Below, piece after piece: positions 1 to 14,548 of a stretch of 64,000 nucleotides of DNA. Under the pieces are notes generated by a model that did not search any database, was not told where the DNA came from, and saw only the letters and a list, made by a program, of their open reading frames with translations. This DNA comes from Entophlyctis helioformis (Eukaryota > Chytridiomycota > Chytridiomycetes > Chytridiales > Chytriomycetaceae): assembly GCA_025526915.1 (NCBI GenBank), contig JAHLKH010000030.1:123101-187100 (forward strand). Reading direction: 5' to 3'. How positions within the stretch are numbered: position 1 is the first letter of the stretch; each line of letters opens with the position of its first letter. Position numbers and translations under genes: made by a program.

Positions 1-641
1 CACGATGTTGCTGGGCCTCACACCGATCCTCAAGAACCTTACCAAGGATATCAGCACAGACTCGATCTGGTTCATGACCATCCTGATGCTCCTTGCCAAT
101 CTGCTGTTCCACGACTACGGCTCGTCCACGTCCACGCATACGCGGTTCCCAGACTCGCTCTCGATCAATGCAGGCATGTTTGCGTCGGTGCTTCTTGCGT
201 CGCAGCTCAAGTCGAATGTCGCCGTGTTTTCTCTGCTGCTGGTTGCTGTCCAGCTGTTTGCGCTGTTCCCCATCTTGCGGCGATCGCTGCGGGTGAGTCG
301 TTGTCCGTTTGTGTGCATTGGCCACGTGGATTGTGTGCTGACTGTGCTTCAAGGCATGGTATCATCCGTGGGTCGCAGGCGACGCGTCTATCTCTGGGAT
401 GCTGATCGCCATCGGCATTGCGCTCATATGGCCCATCTCGCACGTCGTTGTCTTCTTCTACTCGGCATCGATGGTGTTTGTCACCTTCTTCTGCCCCTAC
501 CTGCTCGTCAGCATCCAAAAGTACAAGAGGTGCGTTCCTGCTTGCTCGGCATTGCACTGGTTGTCGTGCTGGGACTGATTCCTGCGTGGCAGTGAGATCC
601 GTGGTCCGTGGGACGAGGCGGTCATTGTCACCAACAAGTGA
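1..641 (+). CDS. GPI2: GPI2/PIG-C, GPI-GlcNAc transferase subunit (5' partial)
   Basis: C-terminal two thirds of the PIG-C/Gpi2 subunit of the ER-membrane complex that moves GlcNAc from UDP-GlcNAc to phosphatidylinositol, the first step of GPI-anchor synthesis. Exons read as 1-292, 354-529 and 593-641. They join in frame and end at TGA 639-641. The conserved LTPILKNLTKDISTDSI block, the HDYGS motif and the C-terminal GPWDEA motif are visible, with several hydrophobic membrane segments. The protein normally has about 300 residues, so the start lies left of the window; the in-frame ATG at 5 is internal. An AATAAA follows the stop by 11 nt. Confidence 0.9.
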
Positions 642-651
642 CCTCGCCCGC

Positions 652-657
652 AATAAA
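652..657 (+). terminator. AATAAA polyadenylation signal of GPI2
   Basis: Canonical AATAAA eleven bases after the GPI2 stop and about 150 bp before the next gene's start. Assigned by position and motif only. Confidence 0.5.
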
Positions 658-810
658 CAATGTATATACACTGGCCCGCAGCTCATGGCGCTGCCCTCTT
701 TCCGTCTTCCGTCCAATCACCGCCGCAGCAGTGCCGCGTCCCTCCAGATCCAGTTGAACCAAAAACAGCAACGGGTTCTCATACCAACCGACAAAAACCA
801 CCTCGGCAGG

Positions 811-3523
811 ATGGCAGACATTGGACTCATCATCACTTCGCTTCTGTTTGCGATACTCGTCATCATTGGCGCTCTCTACTTTGTCGTGTACTTCCAGCAC
901 CCCAACGACAAGTGGACGGCATGGTTTCCCAAAGTGGTTGTGGTAAGTCTGGTCGGAGATGGCCTGCGTGGCATTGGCCGGCCGCAAGGGTGGTGTAGAT
1001 GGCCGGTCGAGCAAACAAACGACACGCGCGATTCAGCCGCAACTGGCACATCGACTGCCGGCACAACAACCAACGACCGGCAGCAACGGTGGCCGTTGCA
1101 ACAACAATGGGCAGGACAGGTGTTCATGGTGGCATGCAGCAGAGACACGGGCAGAACGAGTGCGGCACGGCCAGAGTCTTTTCCAGACTTCTCCAGTCTC
1201 TTGCCAGCCAGCCCATCGTCACATCCATCATCCCATCCATCCATCCAACGCGTTCTTGTCGCGTCCCCAGCCCATTCCATCGCATCATCGCATGACTTGC
1301 ATTCATCACCAGCCCGACTGACACTGCAAGCCAACCGCATGCAAACCGCATGCAAACCGCATGCAAATCCGGAACACGACGGAATCCAGATCCTGTCCCT
1401 AAGCCTTGCCGCATGGAACGTGTTCCTGCTCCCGCTCGACGTCGCCAACCAACAGGGCAGCACTGGCGCGGCAACAGGTGGCATCCCAACGGCCACCCTC
1501 ACAATCGCGTTCTACGCCACCTCGATTGCCGTTGTGCTCGTTGTCATGCCGTTTACGGTGTTTTACTACGAGGGCGAAGACGCCAAAGACGATCCTGATG
1601 GTTCCAGCAGGTATGTGCGGTCGTCTGTGTTTGTTGCGCGTGCTCGGACGGTGGGTTCTGACGGCCGGTGATGGGCATCTGGCATGGCATGGCGTGGCAT
1701 CGTGTGGCATGGCATCGCGTGGCTTGCGAGTAAAGATCATCGGCAGGTCAGCTGGGCTACGCCATCAAGTGGATCATCCCAACGCTCATGATGATGGGCG
1801 GCATCGTCGCCGGCATGTACCTGGGCGGTCTCGGGTACGCCGATATCCAGACGACGTATCTCCAGTCTCCGCTGTTTGACACCACCGACCTCGAGGCAGA
1901 ATCGCTGGCCGGGTTCTACACTTTTGCGTTTTACTGCAATACGACCGCGATTGGGTCGACGATCCCACTGACGCCGCGGACGCCGCTGGGAGTCAACCAG
2001 AGCGCTCCGGTCTTTGTGGTGTCGGCATTGACAGGAACCGACAAGCCAGGGTATGGATGCAAGTCGCTCGTGTCGTCTCCCGTGAGTCGCGCTTCGTCGC
2101 TGGCGCCGATCTTGATGGCCTGCTGGACCAGACACTAACCACATTGATCCACGCCTTGGACTGCACAGATCTGCTGCAGTCTGTCGGCAACCAACCAAGT
2201 CGTTGTCTCGATCGGCGTGTTTATTGTCGCGATTGTGACACTGCTCGGCTGGGTGATCTTTGCCGCGTTTGGCGGTGTCGGCATGGCAGCCATGCCGTAC
2301 GATCTCCTTCAAGAGTTCCAGCACCGTCCCAAACCCATTACATCTGCCGAGTACGTCCGCCCGCTGGCCTCGCTCTTGGCTCGCACAGTCTCGCGTCTAA
2401 CCCTGTGTTTTGCCAGATACGCGGAACGTAAAGTCAAGATCGGCCAGCAAGCGCAGCTCCTCATGGAAGTCTGCAAAACGCTTTCACAGGAACTCAAGGA
2501 GGCTGCGCGGAGCAACAGCTTCAATCGCCGATATCGGACTGTCAAGAACCGTGAGCGCCAGTTCCGCAAGGTGACCCTGCTGCGCGCCACTGATCCATGC
2601 CACTATTGCCTGCGACTGACGACTGACGACGCGGGTGAAGGATGTCTTGATCCTCGACTACCACTACCGCAAGCTGGAGGAATCCTACCGTTTCCAAGGC
2701 GGCAACATTCTGCTGCAGTACATCAAGTTCATTTGCGGATGCCTCTCGTACGTTGTGCGTGTCCATGACTGCACGACGCTCAAAGGCCACTGACCCCCCG
2801 CGCGCACGTTCAATGAGTACACAGATCCGTTCTTACTCTTCTGTGGCTTGTACACATTGGCCTGTATGTGATCCCCGTGCTGCTCCAGCAACGCGGCCAG
2901 GCCATCAACCCCGTCACGCCGTTCCTCAACGACATGCTCAAGATGACACAGGGCATCCCCGTCATTGGCATCGTCCTCTACGCCGTGTTTACGTTCTATC
3001 TCCTCTTTTGCGTTCTCAAGGGCAATGCCAAGCTCGGCATGCGCCTCATCTTTATCACCGTGCATCCGCTCAAGTGCGTGTACCTGCATGAATGTGTGTC
3101 TTGTGGATCCGTTGAGACTGATACTCGCGTCAATGGATGGCTGGCTGGATGCATGGATGGATGCACAGTGTTGGCGAAACGCTCATGAGCTCGCTCGTGT
3201 TCAATGCGGGCGTCATCCTCTTGTGCTCGCTGCCGCTTGCACAGTTTTGCAACATTGCCTTTGCAGACTATGCCAAGTACACGTCCAACCAATGTAAGCA
3301 TCGCCTCACCAGCCGCATCTATGCACGCTCGTCCGACTCACGCACACGGTGCCTGCTGCCAACAGCCATCTTTGGCGTGTCGATTGCGTCGCTCAAGGGC
3401 ATATCGTTTGGCTACGACGCCTGCGTCTACTTGATGCTCTTCTTCTGTGTGGCCACGTTCTTTTACAACATGTACAATCCCTACAAGAAGCAAAAGGAGA
3501 ACCAGCTCAAGTTCAACTGGTGA
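811..3523 (+). CDS. LMBR1-domain multi-pass membrane protein
   Basis: Member of the LMBR1/LMBD1 family, polytopic membrane proteins of about nine segments; human LMBD1 works in lysosomal cobalamin export, while fungal and plant members are poorly characterised. Start is the ATG at 811, opening with MADIGLIITSLLFAIL, a membrane segment. Exons read as 811-942, 1390-1610, about 1736-2050, 2180-2350, 2417-2570, 2641-about 2755, about 2818/2825-3073, 3169-3293 and 3366-3523. Family-like signatures include LAAWNVFLLPLDVAN and FYYEGED. The first intron (about 447 nt) is unusually long here and holds a short tandem repeat. The exon 6/7 junction is the only one I could not phase confidently. Substrate unknown. 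Confidence 0.85.
1334..1366 (+). repeat. 11-bp tandem repeat, three copies
   Basis: Three perfect copies of ACCGCATGCAA inside the first intron of the LMBR1-domain gene, just before its acceptor. Each copy holds the palindrome GCATGC. Confidence 0.8.
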
Positions 3524-3693
3524 TCTCTCTCTTGTCCTCGTCCCTCTATGCTTGGCTCTCGCTTGGCTCTCCTTTCGACGCTCTCTTGGAATGAAGCAGC
3601 CGGAAAGTGGAACCACGCTTTGTTGAATCTGGGCTGCTCGTCTGCTCGTCAGGCTGGTTTGTCCGAAAGTCGAACAACAACCCGACACAGACG

Positions 3694-6849
<3,156 letters not shown>

Positions 6850-7121
6850 TCTCTCCTTCTCTCCTTCTCTCTCCCTCTCTTCTTCTTCTTCTGAGTGGTG
6901 TCCTGTTGTGTGTTGGGATGAGTGTATCTCTCGGCCAGTCATCAGCCGTGCCAATGAATGCGTGCGAGTTGAATCGTGGGCTTTGTTGGTCTGTCCATTC
7001 GGAACCATACGGCATGGGAGAAGGATGTGCTGGGCTGGGTTGGGTTGGGAAGAGGATCGTGCAGCAGCAGCTGGTGTCGGTGGGTTCAAGCCACTCGCGA
7101 CGGCTGCCCTTTGCTTGCTGC

Positions 7122-7951
7122 TTACGAGTAGTTGTCGAACGGGGTAACACCGCGGCGAGTGAGCTGTACAGGCAACACCAAAGGTCAGTCCATGCAAGTC
7201 CATGCATGCAGCAAGGAAGCCAGCCAGGCGCACCTCGTCGGGGAACGGCGCGTTGCGCTCCCACTTGGTGCCGTTGTATCCAGACGGATCTGCATGCAGG
7301 CCAGTGCGTCAGTCAGTCCATCTCGCCAGACCGGCCCCACAGCCAAGAGTAGGCGGCACGTACAGACAAAGGGCGTCGGGTGGGCGTTGGCCGCAATGAG
7401 CTGCTCGGTGGCCATGAGCAGGGCGTTGATCTCCATTGGGTTGGAGATGTTCTTGTTGTGGTCAAAGAGCGCACGGATCTTGACGCACGTCTCGCGGTAC
7501 TCGTTGCGCTTCCAGTACCAGTCCTGTGCGAGCCGCAGGGAGCGGCGGAACATGCCCTTGACGTAGCGGGTGTGGGCGGGCGAGATCTGTGTGTGTGTTT
7601 GTGGGCGTGCAGGGCATGGCACGGGGGTGAGTGTCTCGTCGTTGTGTGTCGTCGTTTGTATGCTGTTGCTGCTGCTGTCGTGTTGTGCTGGCTGGCGGGC
7701 CGTTGAGGTGATGATGTCGCTGCGCCGTGTGGAGCCGGCGGTTGCTGGAGCTGCTGCGTGCCGTGGCGGTGTGCGGCTGTCTCGGCGACGCCTGCCAGAG
7801 TTTGCTGCTGTCGACTGCATGCGGCACAGACGCTGCTGGTCTGCCTCGCTTCTCCTCACGGCCGCTCCCACGCCGACTGGACCCCCTGCCGCAGCGGTTG
7901 GGCACTGGCAGCGGTGATTTGCCAACGCACCTTGTGGACAACGACCGACAT
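7122..7951 (-). CDS. NDUFB9: NDUFB9/B22, complex I LYR subunit
   Basis: Small accessory subunit of mitochondrial NADH:ubiquinone oxidoreductase, of the LYR family that binds acyl carrier protein. Four exons on the minus strand: 7951-7931, 7586-7364, 7289-7234 and 7163-7122. They give 113 residues, which all phase correctly. The first exon codes only seven residues (MSVVVHK) before an AAG|GTGCGT donor. The LYR position reads MFRRSLRLAQDW, so leucine-tyrosine are replaced by methionine-phenylalanine. HPTPFVYP and WERNAPFPDE match the conserved C-terminal part. Human B22 is 179 aa. Presence of complex I argues against a Saccharomyces-type yeast. It lies 111 bp downstream of NMNAT on the same strand. 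Confidence 0.88.
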
Positions 7952-8062
7952 TTCGCGAGTAGCGCAAAGTGCGAAATCGCAACGCAACTGAAGCAGTTAT
8001 CTAACGCAAAGTGCCACATTGATGCTAGTGAAACGAATGGTGGAAACGGATGATCCAACGGC

Positions 8063-9159
8063 TCAAAGAGCAGCAGCGTCCTTCTTTTCTTCAGGAGGAA
8101 GACTATATAGACTGTTGTCCTTAATGTACTGGACGACTGGGTCTGGAAGCAGGTACTTGATGGACATGCCGCGTCGCACAAACAGTCTGTTGCAAGAGAG
8201 GCGTGTCAGCAAGGTCGCGACAGATGAGCGAGCATGGCCGTTGCGGACGGACGAGACGCACCGTATCTTTGTTGAGCTGATGTCGTTGTGAATGTACTGT
8301 TTGACGACATACACGTTTTTCTGGCGGTTGCGGCACAGCGAGTGTGAGCCTGTGGCGCCGATCCAAGGCTGGGCGAGTGCACTTACACGATGGATATGCA
8401 GCGCGTCGTTTGTGAGCAGAAAGTCGTGGACATTGGCGCCAGTCCGCTCGATGATGAGGCAGCCAAAGTCGCCCAAAATGTGCTTGAGCTGGTGGCCACA
8501 ACGGGAGGCAGAATCAGCCCACGGCAGTTGATCGCATGCCAGCGACATGGCAGGCACTCACATCTGCCTCTTTCCAGAGATTAGGGACAGCAAACGACTG
8601 GATCAGATCGCCGCCAGCAAGCAGCATGATACGGATTGGCCGTCTTGTGCCTGTCGCGCGATCGTGGGAATACGGTCAATGCCAGCCGCGTGCAGGCATG
8701 AGCCATTCGATCGCAAGCAAGCCTACCGTCGGGAAGGAGGACGCCGCCGTTGGGGCCGCCGTTCAGCTCTTCGTTGAAATGGTCGAGCACCAGAGCGGTG
8801 CGGATATACTTTGGCTGGCTGGGCTCCCACGGATCGACCATGAGCCAGGTGGAGTCTTTGACGGCAAGCTCGCACATATTTACACGATGATGCCATGCAG
8901 CCAGGCCGGGCTTTGCGTAGCCGTCCGAGACGGGCGAGAAGTAGCCGCCCAGGACTTCAAACGGCGAGTCGTCGGCGACGTAGTCGTAGGCCATCTCAAA
9001 CATGCGCAGATGCAGGTAAGTGACTGGCGAGAAACTGCCACAGGCGACAATGACGAGCGGCGTTTTTGACGGGTCTTGGAGAAGGGAATGCCGGGGTTGG
9101 AGCGGGGGGCCGATCGGGAAGGAGACGGGGGCCGTGGAAGGATGGGCGGTCGCCGGCAT
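8063..9159 (-). CDS. Nicotinamide/nicotinate mononucleotide adenylyltransferase
   Basis: Makes NAD from NMN or nicotinate mononucleotide and ATP, the last step of NAD synthesis (NMA1/NMNAT family). Five exons: 9159-8727, 8650-8562, 8488-8387, 8320-8262 and 8186-8063, joining to 268 codons with every phase matching. The nucleotidyltransferase signature GSFSPVTYLHLRMFE carries the expected histidine-x-x-histidine-type motif (T/H variant), and the second motif ISSTKIR falls across the exon 4/5 junction. Length fits the eukaryotic family (about 270-400 aa). The start at 9159 is the first ATG of the open frame. No targeting peptide is obvious, so nuclear or cytosolic location is likely. Confidence 0.93.
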
Positions 9160-9794
9160 GGTCCAGACGCGATGGGCCGAGATAGGGGCGCATCAGAAGA
9201 GGCGATTGGACGGCGATGGACGCAGATGCAGATGCAGTGCAGAAGCAGATGCGGACATGGCCAGACGGGAAGGTGGATGCGAGACAGACAGCGAGGTGGT
9301 GTGAGACAGACAGCGAGGTGGTGTGAGACAGACAGAGCGAGAGACAGCGACGAGAGGCAGGGTTGCATTGGAGGGTGGTGGATGAATAAGCAGGCTTGTA
9401 CGCCGACGAGCATGCAGAGCGAGGGAGGGAGTGGCATGACAGACAGGGCATGGCATGGCAGGGGAGGGGAGAGAGGGACGCACACTGCTGGGTGTCGCGC
9501 AGCCGGTGCCTGGGCAGCGAGTAGGCAGACTCGCTGGTGGGCGACTCCTGCGACTGCTGCAGCCGCGCGCTCCACGTCGACCCGACGGCGACGGCCGAGT
9601 CCACGTCCATTGCTGCTTGCTGCTGCTGCTGCTTGCTGTTGCTGCTGCTTGCTGTTGCTGCTGCTGCTGCTTGCTGTTGCTGCTGCTGCTGTTGCTGCTG
9701 CTGCTGTCGGTGGTGCAGAGGCAGGCAGTTGGGGCAGGTGGGGCAGGTGGGGCAGGTGGGGCGTGCCTGAGGGCGTGCTGCTTGTCACGGCCGG
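9160..9794. other. Repeat-rich divergent intergenic stretch
   Basis: Lies between the NMNAT start and coding-like sequence on the plus strand. It holds a 22-bp duplication around 9280-9330, a TGC/CTG-rich tract at 9610-9708 and a ten-base GGCAGGTGGG array near 9731-9761. Long stop-free frames run through it on both strands, but their amino-acid composition follows the repeats, so I do not call a gene. Confidence 0.6.
9610..9708 (+). repeat. Imperfect CTG/TGC trinucleotide tract
   Basis: About 99 bp of CTG triplets broken by TTG interruptions, in the NMNAT/TPX2 intergenic region. On the minus strand it would read as poly-glutamine/serine/alanine, which explains the spurious long frames there. 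Confidence 0.85.
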
Positions 9795-10681
9795 GTGTCG
9801 GGCTGCTGCTTTCGCCGATATCGGGAAACTCATGCAGGACCGCGACGACCTCACGACGAGCACGGCGACGAGCACGGCAGCGTATGGTCGGACGTGCAGG
9901 TGCCCTCGCACGCGCACTCGAGCGACTCGGACGACGGCCGCTCGGACGCCTCGGCCAGCGACACAAACACCGTCATCCACATCCCCTCGGCCCGTGCGGC
10001 TTCAACCTCTGCCCTCGTCCGCCTCGGCTGCCACGTCCGCGTCCACGCCGGGCAGAGCGCCAAGATCGTCCGTGTCCGCCAAGCGTGCCGCCGTGTCCAG
10101 CCTGGCCGACCGGCTGTCGGCGCTGCCCGCTACGCCGCCGCGCACGCTCCTGGCCGGCACTGCCCTGCGTGTGTCGGCCGTCGGCCCTGCTGCCGCTGCC
10201 CCTGCTGCCGAACCGCCCTCGTCTCGGGCCGCCTCTCGTGCGCTCGCTGCCTCGCTGGCTGCCGCATCGGCGTCCACTTCGTCCACTTCGTCCGCTGCGT
10301 CCACTGCGTCCGCTGCGTCCGCTGCTGCTGGCTCCGTTCCAGCATCCCCCCGTGCAACTGGCGCTTCGCTGACACCGCGACCCGTCCGGAGAAGCACTCG
10401 CCTCACGGCTGCCGCAGCCGCTCTTGCTGCGCTGCTGCCGCACACGGCTCGGCAGCCCCTTCGCCTGCTGCTGCATCTGTCCTCAAGAGGGGAACGCCGT
10501 TCAAGGCGTCGTCGCTCAAGGTCGTGTACGCTGCCAACAACAGCGACGACGAGCGTGACGAGCGTGAGGCTCGTCCATCAACCGCTTCCACGGCCACGTC
10601 GACGTCGACGCGCCGCAGTTCTGCTGCAAGCGAGCGCAGAGTGTCGTTTGCTGCAGAGGAGCAGCAGACGCGGACACGAGC
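9795..10681 (+). other. Coding-like stretch with PP1-docking motifs, upstream of TPX2
   Basis: Protein-like sequence that hops between frames: an Asp/Ser-rich part near 9850-9990, an Ala/Ser/Thr-rich part near 10080-10430, then 10470-10680 with SVLKRGTPFK and ERRVSFAAEE. The last two resemble the SILK and RVSF docking motifs for protein phosphatase 1. One-base shifts would join it to the TPX2 start at 10682, so it may be the N-terminus of that protein or a separate gene. Function is inferred from short motifs only. Confidence 0.35.
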
Positions 10682-13501
10682 ATGGCCAGTGCTCGCAGTC
10701 GGCATGCCGACATGGACGGTCGGTCGGAGAGCCGCGAGCCAGAGTTTGAGTTCAATGCCCCAAAGTTCCACGACTTTACAGCCGGCGATGCGCAGGACCA
10801 GGATGCCGACCAGTGGTTTGGTACGCTGCTCCTGCGTGCCTTCTCATCAAAGTGCCCGATCCTAACCCAGATCCCGCTTGCTTGCTCTTGCCAGATGAGC
10901 GGCCATCGTCTCCCGATCAAGACGGCCCTTCGGACCTGTCTGACAGCGAAGGCAGCATCTTCAGCCGGAGCAGCTTCCACAGCAGCCGCCAAGACTCGTA
11001 TCTGGACGTCCGTCAAGCGTCGTTACCCTTCCACGACAATGGTTCTGATGACGACAACGACGCTTGCTCCAACAGCCACGACACGCAGAGCACAGCGATG
11101 TATGCTGAGCAGATCAACAGTACCTGCCAGCCGGGGCTCCAGAGGGCACTGATATTGTCATGGGCGTCGAGTCTGGTGCTACACGCAGGAAGAGCCGAGG
11201 CTTGAGCTTCTTTGTGTCAGAACCCATGCAGCCAGCGTAAGTTTAGCTATCCTGATCTGCATTGCGCTGTTACAGCCAGGTGGCTAACCAACAGGATCTA
11301 TGGTACCATGCGATCTGCAGCATGCCTCAGCAAGAACCTGTCGAGCACGAGCAGGAGATTCCAGCCCGCAAATCTTCGATTGGTCGCAAGAGCATGAACC
11401 GTCCGCCAGTGGAGCATGTACAGCACACACATCACAGCACTCAGCCGATCGCAACTCGGGCGTGGCATTCTTCACTTCCTCCTCCCTCACTCTTCGTTCA
11501 AGCCATCCTCGACTGTGTCGCGCTCGTCTGGCGTTTCACAAGCATCGCAGGCATCGCAGGCATCGCAGGCATCAGCGGCTTCTAAAGCATCGACTCAAGC
11601 GTCCAGCGCTCCTTCAGTTGCCAACTCTGCCCATGCCAGGCTTGCACGGGCAGCCAGAGAGATCCGCGCTGCTGCCCAGCAGGCCAAGGCATCCCACCAG
11701 GCAAGATCAACTAGATCGATGCCTCCGCGTCCATCAGCAAAGGCGTCTACCGCTCAGACGCGCAACACCCACAGCATGACTCTTCGACAGCGCAATGCCA
11801 AGGCCGCTGGCGGTGTGCAGAAGAAAACAAGCGTGCCCGCCAGGAAGCCCACAAACGAGCTGACCATCCCAAGCCGTTTAAACTGCATGCCACGGTCAAG
11901 CACATGTCTGCAAACCCACCAGCAATGCCTGGCTCGCCCTTTGTGCCGCTTGCTCTCCGCGTGCAGTCCTATCTCACCAAGACTCCCGATCGCTTCAGGA
12001 CCAAGGCTGCCAAGGTAACCAACGCTGCGTGCCTTCTTAGCCGAGTGCTGCCCATAGAATCTGACCCGAGTGACTGCATGCGTCGCATCCATCAAAGCCG
12101 CAACCCTGGAACCGCGACCTGACGAAACTCACACAGCCAAAGTCGCCGTTTTTGACAACCAAGATCAGATCCAAGCCGCCCAAGAGGTACCTGCTTGGTT
12201 CTGCGCTCGCAGTAGCTGATCTCGTGGCCACTGACAAACCTGCGGGCAGATTCCCACCAAGGAGGAGCTGGAGGAGCAAGAGATGAAGAAAATGGAAAAG
12301 TTCAAGGCCAAGCCAGTCAAGAGACGCGTAAGTGCTGTCATTGCCTTGCTCTGCCGCCTTGCTCTGATGCTCACATGCATGCTCGCTCCGATGTTGCAGA
12401 TTCTGGATGCTCCCATAGCCCTGCCACCACCTCCCAAGACACAGCTGACTGTCCCATTCTCTCCGGCAATCACCAACCAAGAGCACGTCTGTTGCCACAG
12501 CCGTCGCCGCCCAAGATCCCAAAGGCGCATCCGATCCCCGATCTCAGCCATCCGTTCAAGCCCAAGTCGAGCACCGCAAGATCGAGCCGGTCGACTTTGC
12601 TCTGCCTGGCGATGCCATCAGCAAGGACAAGAAGAGCCGGTTCCTCGTGACCGTGCAGAAGGAAGCAGCCAAGCTCGAGGCTGCGCGTCGTTTCCAGGCC
12701 CATCCGATCATGGACGAGCCACATGTGCGTTGCATTGGATGCATGGCGCGGCACGGATGGCACGGTGGATGAGCGCTGACCACTTTATTGACCTGTCTGG
12801 ATGTACCGTATGGGCGATAAGGCATTGCCCAGCGTGCCACACCCCAAGCCGACCGAGCCCAAGCCATTCGATCTGCAGACGGACGCGCGCGGAGCCTTGT
12901 ATCGCATGGTGCTCCAGCAGCGTCTCGACCGCGAAAGGGAGGAGGAGGAGCGCCGCCGTCGGTTCCATGCGCATCCGATCCCGGACGGCGAGCCGTTTGT
13001 TCCGCACCGGTCTGAGCGGCCGCTGACGGAGATCCAGCCAGTTGTGCTGCACACAGAGGTGCGATCTGTTGAGCGCAGCGCGTACGACGAGCAAAAGACG
13101 GCCCGCGAGCTCGAAGACGCTCGACAGCAGGCCGAGTCTGACCGTATCAAGCAGGTGCGTGTCCTCCTCTGTCTGTTCTCCAGCCACGCTTACCTTGCCT
13201 TGGCATCTGTTGCCTTGTTGGCTGGCTTGCCGTGCCGGACTGACTGACTGGGGGCATGTATGCGGCCACAGCTGCGCGAGGAACAGGATCTGCAGGAATG
13301 GCGCAAAGCCACGACACACCGCGCGCAGCCGGTACGACACTATCTCCCGTGCACATCAAGCCGTCGACGCGCAAGCTCACCGAGCCGCACTCGCCGGCCA
13401 TTGGCAAGAAACGCAAAGCCGTGCCGGACTACCATGTTGCGCACGGCCGCTCACGGCTCGGTGTCTTTGACGACCAGGACCAGGAAAACATGAACCGCTG
13501 A
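10682..13501 (+). CDS. TPX2: TPX2-like spindle assembly factor (frame-broken)
   Basis: Homologue of TPX2, which nucleates spindle microtubules and activates Aurora A. The N-terminus carries FNAPKFHDFTAGD and ADQWF, like the Aurora-binding segment of animal TPX2. Middle blocks include IPKPFKLHATV and VPLALRVQSYLTKTPDR. C-terminal TPX2 repeats include EPKPFDLQTDARGAL, FHAHPIPDGEPFVP and KLTEPHSPAIGKKRK. Clear exons are 10682-10820, 10895-11236, 11276 onward (after a 39-nt intron), one ending at 12014, 12138-12186, 12400-12724, 12822-13154 and 13272-13501. Between and within them the frame breaks several times (near 11100-11130, 11868, 12440-12500, 12561 and 13342), mostly needing one added base. 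The true start may lie upstream. Identity is firm; integrity is uncertain. Confidence 0.8.
11237..11275 (+). other. 39-nt intron in TPX2
   Basis: GTAAGT donor, CTGAT branch-like site and TTACAG acceptor within 39 nt. It is the only choice that keeps the flanking frames in phase, which makes it one of the shortest introns in the window. Confidence 0.6.
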
Positions 13502-14548
13502 ATGCGGTGGTGTCTGGCGTGACAGTAGCCAGCCCACATATTTGGATTTGAGGCGAATGAATATGCCTTCTTCGTTGGATGTGCGAGTGTGCTTGTGTGC
13601 TTGTGAGTGGCGGGACGGCGGACGCGGTGTCAAGCCTGGCCGAGACGAGCGATTCCGGGTCGGTGTGTGTGTGTGTGTGTGTGTGCGAGCGCACAGGGTG
13701 TGCAGCTTGCTTAGGCAGCACGCTCGCGCGGTGGTGGCACCCTGCCGACCGTTGCGGGGACAGCGGCGTTGTGGCTGCACGTCCATCAGCAGCCACTGCC
13801 ATGCCGATGCATCTGCTGGTCGCGGGGTTGGACTGATGGACGGTCTGAGCGCGAGGTGGGTTTTCGAGCGGGGCGGCGCTCGGCACTGCCACGAGCAAAC
13901 GCCGCTGTGTGGCATCAATGTTCTGTGTGCATCACTGTTCGACTGTGTGTGTGTGGCGGGTTGGTGCGATGTGAGGAAAGCAAGTGCCGACAGGACACGG
14001 CCCAGGGGGATGCGAGGGATGCGAGGGATGCGAGGGATGTTGGGGATGCGAGGGACCGGGAAAACAGGATTGGCACAGGGGCGGGTGGCGCGCGGGCATC
14101 CAGTCTCTCCATCGGCGACCAGGATGGCGACTCCGACACCCACTCCGCGTCGGATCTGGCACACCACACACAGCGCGTTGCGGCGCGTTGGGGGCGCGTC
14201 GTGTGGCTGGCCGCGGTGCGGTCTGATGGTCGCGCTCGCTGATGATGCTGACATGTCCAGCCGGCCACACACGGCATCATGCGACGCACCCGATGCACAC
14301 CCCCCTTTGGCTGGCACGAGTTGCGCAACGCTGTGGCAGATGCGTGCTGTGCCGTCTGCCGCGGATACTTAAATGGCCATCGCCCCCCCTGCTCGGTCGC
14401 CGCTTCCCGCCGCCCTGCTGCTGTCGAGCCATTCCCCGTCACCGTCCATCCCATCAACGCAGCACCCACACACCCACACACACACACACAGCAAGCGACA
14501 ACGAGGCCGAACACAGCAACACACACACAAGGCAGATACGGTCAGCAC
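13502..14548. other. Intergenic region with microsatellites
   Basis: About 1 kb with no convincing gene. It contains a GT dinucleotide run near 13659-13684, a ten-base GGGATGCGAG array at about 14008-14050 and CA runs near 14468-14500 and 14521-14530 just before the next start. Open frames here have repeat-driven composition and no recognisable domain. Confidence 0.6.
14008..14050 (+). repeat. GGGATGCGAG tandem repeat
   Basis: About four units of a ten-base repeat with one diverged copy, in the intergenic region before the mucin-like gene. Confidence 0.75.

Noticed and set aside
8880..9980. Long minus-strand open frame of about 366 codons across the NMNAT promoter region
   Set aside because: It overlaps NMNAT exon 1 in another frame and its poly-Gln/Ala/Ser composition comes from the CTG tract; no domain or conserved block.
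13502..14317. Overlapping open frames between TPX2 and the mucin-like gene
   Set aside because: Driven by GT and GGGATGCGAG repeats, present on both strands, with no recognisable protein.
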